Shown: positions 53,401-63,870 of the stretch, in pieces | Numbering within the stretch: position 1 is the first letter of the stretch | Layout of the letters: every line of letters starts with the position of its first letter | Assembly (NCBI RefSeq): GCF_000499385.1 | Contig: NW_013651859.1 | Location: 34,221 to 98,220, forward strand | Source: Eimeria necatrix | Lineage: Eukaryota > Apicomplexa > Conoidasida > Eucoccidiorida > Eimeriidae | Reading direction: 5' to 3' | DNA length: 64,000 bases | The notes under the pieces: model-generated | What the model saw: the letters and a program-made list of their open reading frames with translations, nothing else | What the model was told of the DNA's origin: nothing | The model's database searches: none | Program-made: the position numbers and the translations under genes

Positions 53401-54940
53401 GGCCACAGCGCCGGTTGTTTATATTTGTAAACAGCCAACTGTTTACGAGTAAGTGCTCTTTTTGCATTTGTTTTTACTTTTGAGACTTCGATGTGTGCAT
53501 AGAGAATGTTCATGATTCTGTACATTATAAGGCAAATCGCATTTCTTGTTCACAGAGCAGAGCAACAAAGATGAAGGGCTCCACAACACAAACACAGGCC
53601 TTTAGGGCCTGTAAAAAGACAGAAGCAAATCACCAAGGACCCCACTTAGTGTATCAGACCCAACAGATGTTTCTTTCGCTTTTTTGTTTCCTTTTAACCA
53701 GGATAAAAAACAGAAAAGAGAGGGCTGGAAATGGACAAATTTGGAGGAGACAGAAGAAGCAAAAGGAGAAACAAGCGCGGGCAAGGGAAGTGAAAAACGA
53801 AGGCAAGAAATTGCAAAGAATGAGCCGATTGGAATTAAAAGATTCTGGCCTTTGCTGCAGCGAACCGAGCATTTGTAGCGCGAGGTGAACTAATTAGTGC
53901 TTAGAGTTGAGGGCCTGCGACGTGGGCTTTTCAAGGGCCTTCCACCTGCTTAGGAGAAATAAAAAAATAAAAAATGAAATAAGGAAAGAATAAAAACGAA
54001 ACAAGAAAGGAGGGAAGACGGAAGAAACGGAGAAGAAATAAAGGGCCAGCAAAAGCATCAAAGGGAAGAGCCTTAAACGAAGGAAGGGCCCGAAAGAAGC
54101 ATTTGAAGTGCAAACCAGATAGACAAAACGACGTGGGATAAATAAAAGAATTAAAATAAAGGTGCTAGGGAACATGAATGCACCTGTAGAGTTCGGATAA
54201 ATGAAGAGGAGAAAATTTGACAAAAGAACGGAAAAGAAAATAAAACAGCCAAGCGACAGAGAGGAGACTTAAACAAAACACAGAGCAAGTAATTAGAGCC
54301 AAAGAGAAGAAAATGAATTTACGGAGGAGTCAACAAGAGGCAAAAAGTAAAAGCTGAAGTGAGTCAAAGGATGCGGAGTTCAGCATTCTTTATTGCCACT
54401 ATTACCAAGCAGCAAATGGCCATTTAGGGACCACCTAAGAAATTAAAAACCTGAAATAGAAGGAAATCTAATTAATAACCAAAAATAAAACAATTTTATA
54501 ACAAATACGAAAGGCAGCGTTTGGTTCCCAAGTGACCCCACGGCCCCCGGGGCAACTCATGCAAACCAAAAAGCATGCTCAGGGATCAACTATATTTTCT
54601 TCTTATTTCGAAAAGATAAAAGAAAATATAATAGATTTCCTAATGATAAAATTAACCAGCCATAGGGTCCTACACTGGCTTGACCAGCGGCCTCTGGGGG
54701 CCCCCCCTTGGGACCTTGGGGCCCCTGAGGATTCGTGCTTGTTTGATTACGCAGCCTCCCAGAAGTTTTTCCTGCATTTAAATCAGTTTTAATGATGAAA
54801 TGGGATTGTTTGTTTTCGTAATATCAGATTCTTCCCCCTTCTTTCTCCTGGTCTCAAGAAACAAACTCAGAATCCGGCTAAGTCCTGATCTGGACCTTCT
54901 GCTGGGCGAGCAGCAGCCTCAGCAGCAATCTGCCCAGTAC
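50478..54940. other. Intergenic region, no gene called
   Basis: CAG-free up to about 52770, where one CTG tract appears (52780-52806). From about 53000 it is compositionally uneven: GC-rich 53140-53330, purine-rich plus-strand sequence 53700-54350 (reading as short Lys/Glu frames on one strand and Phe/Leu frames on the other), and AT-rich 54420-54660. A hairpin TGTTTA-TATTTG-TAAACA lies at about 53418-53435. Open frames have no recognised motif. Confidence 0.45.
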
Positions 54941-54944
54941 CCTT

Positions 54945-55260
54945 TTTGAAGAAATATCGGGGTCCCCCAAGCAGCCAGAGGGGCCCCAAGAAGCCAGAGA
55001 GGCCCTCTACTTTACAGAGGGGCCCCCATGCACTCAAAAAGGCATTCAAGGCTTTAGAGGGACCCTCAAGCAGTTATAGGAGCTCATAAGCAGGAATTCA
55101 CTTCCCCGAGCCTTTAAAGGGGCCCTCAAGTCTTTAGAGGGGCCCCCAAGCCTTTAGAGTGCCCCTCAAGTCTTTAGAGGGGCCCCCAACCCAAGCCTGT
55201 AGAGGGGCCCCCAAGCAGTCAGAGGGGCCCCAGTGCCAATAAGGGGGCCCACACTAAGGG
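54945..55260. repeat. Degenerate GC-rich minisatellite upstream of the RAP gene
   Basis: Imperfect tandem units of about 20-24 bases with the core CTTTAGAGGGGCCCCCAAGC, variants replacing CTTTAGAG with CAGTCAGAG or CTGTAGAG. At least eight recognisable cores occur between 54955 and 55250. Confidence 0.85.
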
Positions 55261-55444
55261 CCATGAGTGTGTCTTGACTGTAGCTGAAGCGGAATTTCAT
55301 TTTGCCGCTGATTCAGCAGCAGCAGCCGCCACACCACCAGCTGCAGCAGCAGCAGCAGCAGCAGCAGCAGGCCCTCAGCACCGCGGAGGCCCTCTAACTA
55401 CTGGGCAGCAGGTGCAGGGGCCCCCTCATTCTGCATGGGGGCCC

Positions 55445-55661
55445 ATGCTGAGATCTATCTTGCTGGGGGGGGCCCCGAGGGGCCCCTGGGGCCCCCCTCG
55501 GCACTCTCTTTTGCGTTTGGCCCCCTGGGGGCCCCTGGCCCTGAAGTATGAGGGGGCCCCTCTTGGATTTGGGTCTTTTTTTGCATCAGGGGGCCCTTCG
55601 GGGGCCCCCCTGGCCTGCGCTGTGGGGAGGGGGGAGGGCCAGGTGAGGCAGGTGACCGCGG

Positions 55662-55696
<35 letters not shown>

Positions 55697-55857
55697 GCAG
55701 CGCCAAAGTTTGCATGCAGTGCGGCTGCGCAAAAGGGGAACAGTTCAAAAGAAACAAAAAGGACTTTTGGAAATCCGGAAGAGGCAATGAGGCCTTTAGA
55801 CCTCGACGCGCTTAGAGGCGACGTTGAGGAATACCTTATCTCAAACAGCAGCAGCAG

Positions 55858-55888
<31 letters not shown>

Positions 55889-56034
55889 GGCAGCAGAAAG
55901 ATGCTGGCAGCTGAACGCCTGCTCGGACATTTGCCTTTGTTGAGCCCTGCACGGCTGCAGCAGCTGCCTGCTGCTGACCTGCTGCTGCTGCTGCGCGTGT
56001 ACAGTCGGCTGCTGACAGCCTCTGCACCAGTCGA

Positions 56035-56083
<49 letters not shown>

Positions 56084-56234
56084 CACGCTGCAGGCAGCAG
56101 CAGCTCCACAGCTTGGCAGCAGAGAGCTGCAGCCCATATAACTGCCCTCCGTCTCTTTCTTAAGAATGGGTCTCTCGCCATAGTCGAGCGCCCCCTTGAT
56201 TTCCTCCTGCCTCAACAGCTAATCCGTGAGTTCC

Positions 56235-56308
<74 letters not shown>

Positions 56309-56834
56309 CTTTCCTCAGCTGTTGCTGCGGCCCCTGTGCTGCTGCAGCCCCGCAGCAGAAGCCCCACTGCTGGCGCAGCAGCAGACGCTTCTCCGGCCTG
56401 AGTGTACATTGTGGCTGCTGGCGCTCCCGCACGTCCAGCTGCAGCAGCAAGTGCTGCTGCGGCGCAGCAGCAGCAGCAGCAGCAGCGTGTTTGCTGCTGT
56501 GTCTGCAGCTGTTTTGGCCGTCGCTGCCTCCATCCCTCCCGCCTGCGCCCCCCTAGAGTTTTGGCGCTGTCTGCTGCGGCGCTGCGTCGAGGCTGCCCGT
56601 TTGCTGCCTTCTGCTGCTGCAGCAAGGCTGCTGCTGGGCCTGGCCTACCTGCCGCGGCTGCCAGGTGCGCAGCAGCAGCCGCCGTCTCCCTCGCAGCTGC
56701 CATCAGCAGCAGCAGCAGCAGCAGCTGCTGCTGCTGCTGCTGCTGTCCGTGGTAGTTCGGTTGCCGCTGCAGCTGCTGCTTGCTGCTGCCTCTCCCGCCA
56801 GACCTACGCCCAAACATGCGCCACCACTGCCGCC

Positions 56835-56869
<35 letters not shown>

Positions 56870-59408
56870 GCATGCAGACGAAGCGGGCCTTAGCCGCGCT
56901 GCTTCTGCAGTCTGCAGCCGCGTGGCGGAGGGGGCGGAGTGCCTGGCCCGCCGCGAGGCTTTGCTGCATGCGCTGGAGGCGCTGCGGCTGCTGCAGCAGC
57001 AGCACCTTCCTTTGCTGACGGAAATAGGTGAATTTTAATCCATTTTTCGAATTTTCAAATTCTTTCTTTCCCCTTTTTGCTTATTTTGTCCCTTTCCTCG
57101 GACTTTTAAATTCTTTTTTTCCTCTTTTTGCTCCTTTTGTCTTTTTTCTTCCCCCCAACCCTCAAGACCCGCTTCCCTCTTTCTGCCTCGCTGCAGCGCG
57201 CGCCTTGCAGCGCCGCTTCGCCATTCGGGACCCTCCGGGGGGCCCCCTTCCTGGGGGCCCCCCTCTTGAGGGCCCTTTTTTGGGGGAGCTCCCTCCAGGG
57301 AGGCCCCCTTCTCGGGGGCCCTCATCTGGGGGCCCCCCTCTTGGGGGGCCCCCTGCTGGGGGCCCCCTTTCGGGCGGGGCGAGAGGGGGGCCCCCCAGGG
57401 CGGCGTTTGGGGGCCGGGAGGCGGCGAAGGACACGGAAGTAGCAGTTGCTGCTCTTTGTTGCTTTGCTGCTGTTGAAGCTGCGGCTTTTCAGCCTCTGTT
57501 TAGGGGCCTCGGGGACTGGCTGAAGGAGGTGGGAGCTGCTGCAGAGGGGGCCCCCAGCAGCAAGGGGCCCCAGCTGGCTGCAGCCGTGCTGCAGCGAGCA
57601 GAGAGCCGGGGGCGGTGGGGAGAAGCAGCAGACATACAGGCAAACATTTGCTGCTTTTGCTGCTCTCCCTGCTGCTGCTGCAGCACCTGCAACATTTGGG
57701 CCTAGAGGAAACAGCTCAAGTCCTTTCTGCCCTAGGCGCCCTCAGCTGCTACCCGGAGGGCCTCATTGCGGGGCTGCTCCCGCAGGCTGTCACCTTGTGA
57801 GGACTGGACTCCTAAACCCTAAATGAGGGTTTAGGGTTTAGGGTTTAACGGGGTTTGGATGCCCTACTACCCAGCACACTGCAGCGTGTACCCTTAATTG
57901 GGACTCGGGGTTTACAGCTAAGGGGCAGCAGCTCGGGTCTTTGAGCTCTGCTTTGAATGAAAGCTCAGTCTGCGCACTATACCCTAAAGTAGGGTTTAGG
58001 GTTTAGGAGTCTGACGCTTAAAGGCTCGAGGCCCGGGCTGCAGCCCGTAGCCCTTTAGCTGGACACAGCAGCAAAAAGGGTCTTGTCTTCTTTGCTGCGC
58101 TTTTAGGCTTACAGCGCAGCAGGCCGTGTTTTCAAGCAGTCAGGAGGGCCCCTGTGCTGCAGCAGCAGCAGCACAGCCCGATGCGGCAGCAGCACCGCAA
58201 GCCGCGGCACAGCCAGCTGCAGCAGCAGCCCCGCAGCCAGCCGCAGCAGCAGCAGCACAGCCAGCTGCGCCACCAGCACCCGGAGGAGCCGCTGGAGCAG
58301 CCCCTGCAGCAGCAGCAGCTGCAGCAGCAGCACCCGCAGCAGCTGCTGCAGCGGCGAAGCAAGCGCTGCGCATCTTGCGGGCCCTGGGGCAGCTGCAGAA
58401 ACGAGATGCTGCAGCACTGAGGGCTGTGGTTTCTCTCCTTGAGTGCGCATCTGCAAAGCAGCTGCTTTCTGTAAGCTTCCTGCTGAGGCTGCCTAGAGGT
58501 CGCTAGCTAGCTAGCTAGACCTAGCTGGCTAGCTAGCTAGACCCAGCTAGCCAGCTAGCAAGCTAGCTCGACCTACCTGCTCACCTAGCTAGGCCCAGCT
58601 AGCCAGCTAGACTGAGGTAGCCAGTCAGCTAGACCTAGCTAGCCAGCTAGCTAGACCCAGCTGGCTAGCTAGCTGAACCCAGCTAGCCAGCTAGCTGGAC
58701 CCAGCTAGCTAGCTTGCCAGCCAGCCGGCAGCTAGCGCTTTGTTTGAGGCCCTGCCAGAGTGTTGCTGCGCCTTCTCTGGGGCAAGAGGCAGCAGCAAAG
58801 TAATTCGATTCTTATTTGCTGCTGCCTTTTGCATGCTGCTGCACCCCCTCAGCCTAAAGACTGCGTCGCAGCTCTTTACTGCTGCTACCGCCTCGACCTC
58901 TGGCACCCTGGCCTCTGCAGCGGCCTCCTCAGCCGCCTCCGCGCAAACCCCCGCTGTAAGAAGTGTTCCCAGCAGCAGCAGCAGCAGCAGCAGAAGCAGC
59001 AGCAGCAAAAGCAGCAACAGCAGATCCTGAGGCGGCAGTAGCAGCAGATGCTGCTGCTGCTGCTGCTGTAGCCTCCCCTGCCTTTGCATCCCTGCCGCAG
59101 AGTGGCTAGCTGCAGCACCTGCTACTGCTGCTGCTGCTGCTGCAGTTTCCCCTGGCTCTGAGGCCCCTCCCCTGAGTGGCTAGAAATCCCCTTTAGGTCC
59201 TTTTGCTGCTCTGCTTCCCTTTTATAAAATTAAAACTGCCCAGCAGACTGTGGGGCCCCCCAGGGCCCCCCTCGCCTTTTGCTGCTGCCTTTTTCTGCAG
59301 CTCTGCTGGATACTCTGGGGCAGCAGGGGGCCACTAATTTGCTGCTGGCGCTCAGCTACTTCAGGTGTGACGAGCTGCCCATCTACGACGCGCTGCTCTC
59401 CCAGGCAA

Positions 59409-59456
<48 letters not shown>

Positions 59457-60229
59457 AGTGGCGGGCCACCTGCGGCTGCAGGGTCCTCTGGGCTGCCCGG
59501 AGCAGCAGCAGTTGGGGCAAGTCTTTTCCCCGCTGCTGGGGCCCACTTGGTGTGGGGCCCTGTGGGTGTTAGAATATCTTCTTGTCTTTTTGTCTCGAAG
59601 TTTTCTTTTTTATCTTATGAATGTTTTGCATGCTTTCGTGCTGCAGCTGCTGCGCCATGCCCACTGCCTCTCCACCCCAGCCATCTCTCAGCTGCAGACT
59701 GTGGAGTTGGCCTTCAGGTGAGGCCCTTGGGGGCCCCCAGCTGCCCCAGCCAGTGCCCCGGTGGGGCCCCCAAAGGGGGCCCCTGCAGCAGCAGGTTGGG
59801 GGCCCCAGACGAGCAGCAGAAGGGCCCCCAGCGTGTCAGGTCACAGCAACTGCCCACTCCCAGCTGCAGCAGCAGGAGCAACAGCTGCAGCAGCAACTGC
59901 TGCTTCTTCTGCTGCAGCAGCAGGAGAAGCAGCTGCAGCAGCAACAGCAGCAGCCGCTGCTGCTGCTGCTGCTGCCGCTGGGCCGATGGCCCTGCTGCAT
60001 GCGTTTGTGTGTCTTTTTGCTGCCTGCCCCTCGCAGGGCCGGCCACACTCCTTTCCCGGCGGAGTCATTAAGTGCTGCTGCCCGCGATTTGCTGCAGTGG
60101 GTGCGGCGCTGCTGCCAGCCTGAGCCCGAGGCCCCCACGGCCTCTGCGCTGCAGCAGCAGGTGGCGAGGGCCGCCACATTTTTGCAGTGCCACTACTACT
60201 CAGAGGCAAGCTTCGCTGCAGCAGACAGC

Positions 60230-60264
<35 letters not shown>

Positions 60265-60404
60265 TTTCAGCTGCCTAACTACTGAGCTTTTTGCGGGCCT
60301 CTGGCCTGAGACTTTTTGCTGCTTGTCTCCTCTGCGAGTCTTTTTGCTGCGCAGGTCACTTTTGGCCCCTACACCCTCGACTTCGCCCAGCCACTCACTG
60401 AGGG

Positions 60405-60448
<44 letters not shown>

Positions 60449-60594
60449 CTCTGGGGATGTCTCTCTTGGACGCAGACGGCCGCTGGTGTAGCTCAGGCAC
60501 GTAGCCTTTAGTCAGTTAGACTGAAGCAGCAGCTGCCTGCTGCTGCTGGCTTGGTGTGGGGCCTCCTGAGGCCATTAAGTAAAGCTCAGGGGGA

Positions 60595-60630
<36 letters not shown>

Positions 60631-60736
60631 TCAGCCAAAAGCTAAGAGAGAGGGGGGTCGGTCTTGTCTTGCGGTGTTGCTCTTTAAGTCTCGTGGGCTG
60701 CCTCTGCGCTGCAGCTGGTTGAGCAGCAGGAACCAC

Positions 60737-60779
<43 letters not shown>

Positions 60780-61443
60780 GTGGCGCAGCTGCGGAGAGGC
60801 TGAGGGCGGCGGCCGTGGTGGTGGAAGTGGATGGGCCGCAGCACTTCTACAGAGATTCTTTTCACTGGTGAGGGCGAGTGGGCAAAAGTAGATGGACAAA
60901 AAAGACAAAAAGAGACAAAAATAGACAAATAATAGACAAATAAAAGACAAAAAGAGACAAATAATAAACAAATAATGGACAAAATGACACAAATATGAGA
61001 CAAAAGGAGAGGCGAAAAAGGGGCAGGCTGGGCGGCAGCTAGCTGCGCTGAGGGGGCCTTTGCTGCAGCTTTGCTGCGGCTTTGCTGCAGCCTCGCTGCA
61101 GCTTTGCTGCAGCTTTGCTGCAGCTTTGCTGCAGCTAGCCAGCGGCGCCGCAGGCAGCGCAGCAGCAGCAGCAGCTGGGGCAGAGGGGGCCGCAGCGAGA
61201 GCAGCAGCAAATGGAGCAGCTAGCTAGGGATTTAGAAAAGACAAAATTAAACAGAAATGAGAAATAAAGGAGACAGAGAGAGCCACAAAAAGGCAATTGA
61301 AATAAAAAGGAGACAAAGAAAAAAGCCTAGAAGCAGCAGGGAAGACACGTGCAGCCGCTGCGGGCAGCCAGCAAGAGCTGCCCAGCGGACAACAGCAGCA
61401 GCAGCAGCAGCAACAGTAGCAGCAGCTGCAGCAGCAATAATAG

Positions 61444-61485
<42 letters not shown>

Positions 61486-61607
61486 AGAAGGAATGTCTCT
61501 GTGGGTGGTTTGTGGGCACAGGAACTCCTCCTCAAAACTCAAACACCATCTCCTAACACGCTTAGGTGGGTTGAGGTGCCTGCTGCCCGCTGGGTGCTGC
61601 TTTCGAA

Positions 61608-61643
<36 letters not shown>

Positions 61644-62622
61644 AGGTCTGCTGTTACTGCTGCCAGATCCACTGCTGCTGCGGAAACTGCTGCTGCTGCT
61701 AGATCTGTGGCTGCTGCTATATCTGCTGCTGCTAGATTTGCTGCTGGTGCTAGATCTGCCGCTGCTGGATCTGCTGCTGCTGGGTCTGCTGCTGCTGTTG
61801 CTGCTACTGCTGTTGCTGCTGCTAAGCGCGCTCTCTAGACTGCTTTAGGAGCTGCTGCAGGCGCCTATCGCTGCAGCAGCTATCTCTGTCTGCTGCCAGC
61901 TGAGCAGCTAAGTGTTTTCTCTCGCAGCACCTGTTGCTTCCGCTGCACCCACAAGGAGCCGCGGCCAGGCGCCGCTTGGCTGCTGCTGCAGCTGCTGATG
62001 CAGCTGCTGCTGCTGCTGCTGCGCTGCTGCAGGCTACCGCGTGGCTCACATTCCTTACTACGAGGTCTTGCCGCTGCGGGGGGCGAGGGAGCTGCGGGAT
62101 CTTGTGAGGTGAGCCTGAGTTGTCTCTTTTGCTGCTTCCTTTCTGCCTCCAGCAGCAGCAGCCGCTGCTGCTTCTAGTGCTGCTGCTGTTGCTGCTGCAG
62201 CTGCTGCGCCCAGTGCCCCGGCTGCCGGCAGCAGCTTGCAGCGCAGCAGCGCCTCTTAGCCTGCTGCAGCAGAGAGGGTTTGAGGAACAGCAACCGGAGC
62301 AGCTGCTGCAGCAAAGAAGACTCTTGTTTGCCTCTATAGTTTCTTTTTAAAGTTTTATTTTTCTTTTTTTTTATTTTTCTGTCTTCCTGCAGTCGCGCAG
62401 TGGCGCATGCACTGCAGCCAGCAGCAAGCCCCGAGCTGGGGGCTGGGGTGTACGTACACCCCAGAGGCGAAGACCCCTTTGCTGCAGACCCTGCAGCAGA
62501 AGCAGCAATGAGCCTGCTGCTGGCAGCAGAGGGGCCCGCAGCAAGCAGCAGCAAGGGCCCAGGGCTGCTTCTCGAGGGCGCAGAAACGGAAGAAGAGGCA
62601 CTGCAGCAGCAGCAGCAGCAGC

Positions 62623-62666
<44 letters not shown>

Positions 62667-62840
62667 CTGCCGGAGGCGCTCAAGCAGCAGCTCAGGCAGG
62701 CCCGGCGGGCAGATCCTCAAAAGGCCCTTCTCGTTTCAGTCCGACGCTGGAAGAGACAAAAAAGACAAAAAATGAAACAAAAAATGCAAAAAGTGGGGGC
62801 CCCCGGGGGCCCCCCAAAGGCCAGCCTGTACCCTAGTTAG
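55445..62840 (+). CDS. RAP-domain protein with helical repeats (putative organellar RNA-binding factor)
   Basis: RAP proteins bind RNA and in apicomplexans mostly act in the mitochondrion on fragmented rRNAs; location here is inferred. Well-phased exons: 55445-56225, 56356-57027, 57197-57639, 57684-57796, 58107-58470, 59301-59404, 59647-59717, 60037-60205, 60355-60487, 60789-60867, 61522-61565, 62033-62108, 62393-62840. One or two exons between 58471 and 59300 remain unresolved (58730-58800, 58848-59000 are candidates). The RAP domain spans three exons: AVVVEVDGPQHFYRDSFHW, SSKLKHHLLTRLG and YRVAHIPYYEVLPLRGAREL. Before it lies EVTFGPYTLDFAQPL, typical of the segment preceding RAP. Helical-hairpin units recur, for example LGLEETAQVLSALGALSCYP, LRILRALGQLQKRDAAAL and TNLLLALSYFRCDELPIYDA. 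PolyAla/Ser/Gln tracts and a Gly-Pro insert (57236-57420) interrupt it. Start Met at 55445 or 55787 is uncertain; a frame runs further upstream. Three introns appear to have GC donors. Confidence 0.83.
57236..57400 (+). repeat. GGGGGCCCCC-type coding minisatellite
   Basis: About nine irregular units centred on GGGGGCCCC, spaced about 12-24 bases, inside the third exon of the RAP gene. They encode Gly-Gly-Pro-Pro-like repeats. Similar GGGGCCCC clusters lie at 55470-55620 and 62790-62865. Confidence 0.85.
57811..57849. repeat. Interstitial telomere-like repeat (TTTAGGG), first block
   Basis: AAACCCTAAA followed by an inverted run of AGGGTTTAGGGTTTAGGGTTT, within the intron 57797-58106 of the RAP gene. 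TTTAGGG is the telomeric unit used by many apicomplexans. Too short to be a chromosome end. Confidence 0.9.
57981..58010. repeat. Interstitial telomere-like repeat, second block
   Basis: ACCCTAAAG then TAGGGTTTAGGGTTTAGG, the same inverted arrangement as the block about 170 bases upstream and in the same intron. Confidence 0.88.
58500..58735. repeat. Degenerate GCTA/CTAG minisatellite in a RAP-gene intron
   Basis: Runs of GCTAGCTAGCTAG separated by GACC(C/T)AGCT(G/A)G spacers, forming higher-order units of about 30-40 bases, from the end of the exon at 58470 to about 58735. The GCTAGC core is self-complementary. Confidence 0.9.
59408..59457. repeat. Long pure CTG tract at an intron start
   Basis: About 16 consecutive CTG units starting immediately after the apparent GC donor at 59405 of the RAP gene. 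Confidence 0.9.
60893..60998. repeat. AGACAAA tandem array in an intron
   Basis: About a dozen imperfect AGACAAA(N) units, with AATA and AAAG variants, in the intron after the first RAP-domain exon. A shorter GACAAAAAA cluster occurs near 62755-62790, in coding sequence. Confidence 0.88.
61054..61140. repeat. TTTGCTGCAGC tandem array in an intron
   Basis: Roughly seven copies of an 11-base unit GCTGCAGCTTT (some CGGC or CTCG variants) in the same RAP-gene intron. It can be read as a CTG tract interrupted by TTT in register. Confidence 0.88.
62445..62462. repeat. Perfect 18-base palindrome
   Basis: GGGGTGTACGTACACCCC, identical on both strands, inside the last exon of the RAP gene. The core GTGTACGTACA(C) recurs at about 5566, 30347 and 42834, with one-base variants at about 10092 and 63251. 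Confidence 0.9.
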
Positions 62841-63060
62841 GGGCCCCCCAGCGCGGGGGCCCCAAGAAGGCGGAGCAGCAGCTGCTGCGCACAGAAAAGC
62901 CCCTGCTGCTGCAGCTGCTGCAACCTGCTGCTGCTGCTGCAGTTGGCGCCTGCTGCTGGTGCAGCTGTTGCAGCTGCTGCAGTTTGCCGCTACAGCAGCT
63001 GCAGCAGACTGGAGCTGCTGCTGCTCGGCGCAGCAGCAGCAGCTGCTGCTGCTTCCTGCC
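62841..63060. other. CTG/CAG-rich 3' flank of the RAP gene
   Basis: Follows the RAP-gene stop codon. It is dominated by interrupted CTG/CAG units on both strands and ends abruptly at about 63060, where T-rich and then TA-rich sequence begins. Confidence 0.5.
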
Positions 63061-63749
63061 TTCAAGGCAGCCCTTTTCCTCCATTAAAAAAACTTTGTCT
63101 TATTTATCAAAAAGCCCATTTTGTTGTTTTTTATACACCTTGCTGCAACTGTTCTGCTTCGAGGTCTTTTGCTGCGCTGCTGCCTCTTTTGCTGCTTCTT
63201 TGTGTCTTTTTTCCTTCCCTTTTGCTGCTTTCAAAGCTACATTGTTTTTTGGGGTGTATGTACACCTGCGCCTTTTCTTTTGGGAATTCTTTGGGTCCTT
63301 TTTTCATCACTTTTTTCCTTAAAGGCACTTTTTTATTTTACTCATTTGCATGCACATCAAGCAAAAGCTATATATTGGTAACTTGTTCCTTATATCTACT
63401 AAATATATTCATATATATATATGTATATTTATGGGGTATATTTACTTATATCTCGTAAATATATATATATATATCTCTATGTATATACATATATACATAT
63501 ATATTATAAATATATATAAATACACATATATATATATATTTGTATATATATATACATATATTGCATATAATACACGTTACGCGTTATTTGGAGTAGATCT
63601 GCACATATTAGTTATCAAATGTTTATATATTATGCATATATGTATGCCAGTATGTAGATGCACACAATATAATATATATTTATATGTACATGTATATATA
63701 TATATACATTCATATATACATACATTATATATATCTGCATTTAATATTA

Positions 63750-63858
63750 TATATTACATAGTACATACATTTATTAAAAGATACATGTAATTATAAATAG
63801 ATAATATTACATAGTATATGCATTTATTAGAAGACACGTAATTATATATAGATATGTA
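63750..63858. repeat. AT-rich tandem duplication, unit about 53 bases
   Basis: Two copies starting near 63753 and 63806, sharing ATTACATAGTA, CATTTATTA(A/G)AAGA and GTAATTATA(A/T)ATAGATA. Confidence 0.8.
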
Positions 63859-63870
63859 TACATATATAAA

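Noticed and set aside
54945..55260. Possible CRISPR array
   Set aside because: Units are irregular, degenerate and have no unique spacers; the organism is a eukaryote. It is a minisatellite.
55426..56181. 251-codon minus-strand frame opposite the RAP gene 5' part
   Set aside because: Complement of CAG and GGGGCCCC repeats; the plus strand has phase-consistent exons leading into a RAP domain.
57811..58010. Chromosome end
   Set aside because: Only a few telomere-like units in two inverted blocks, with coding exons of the same gene on both sides.
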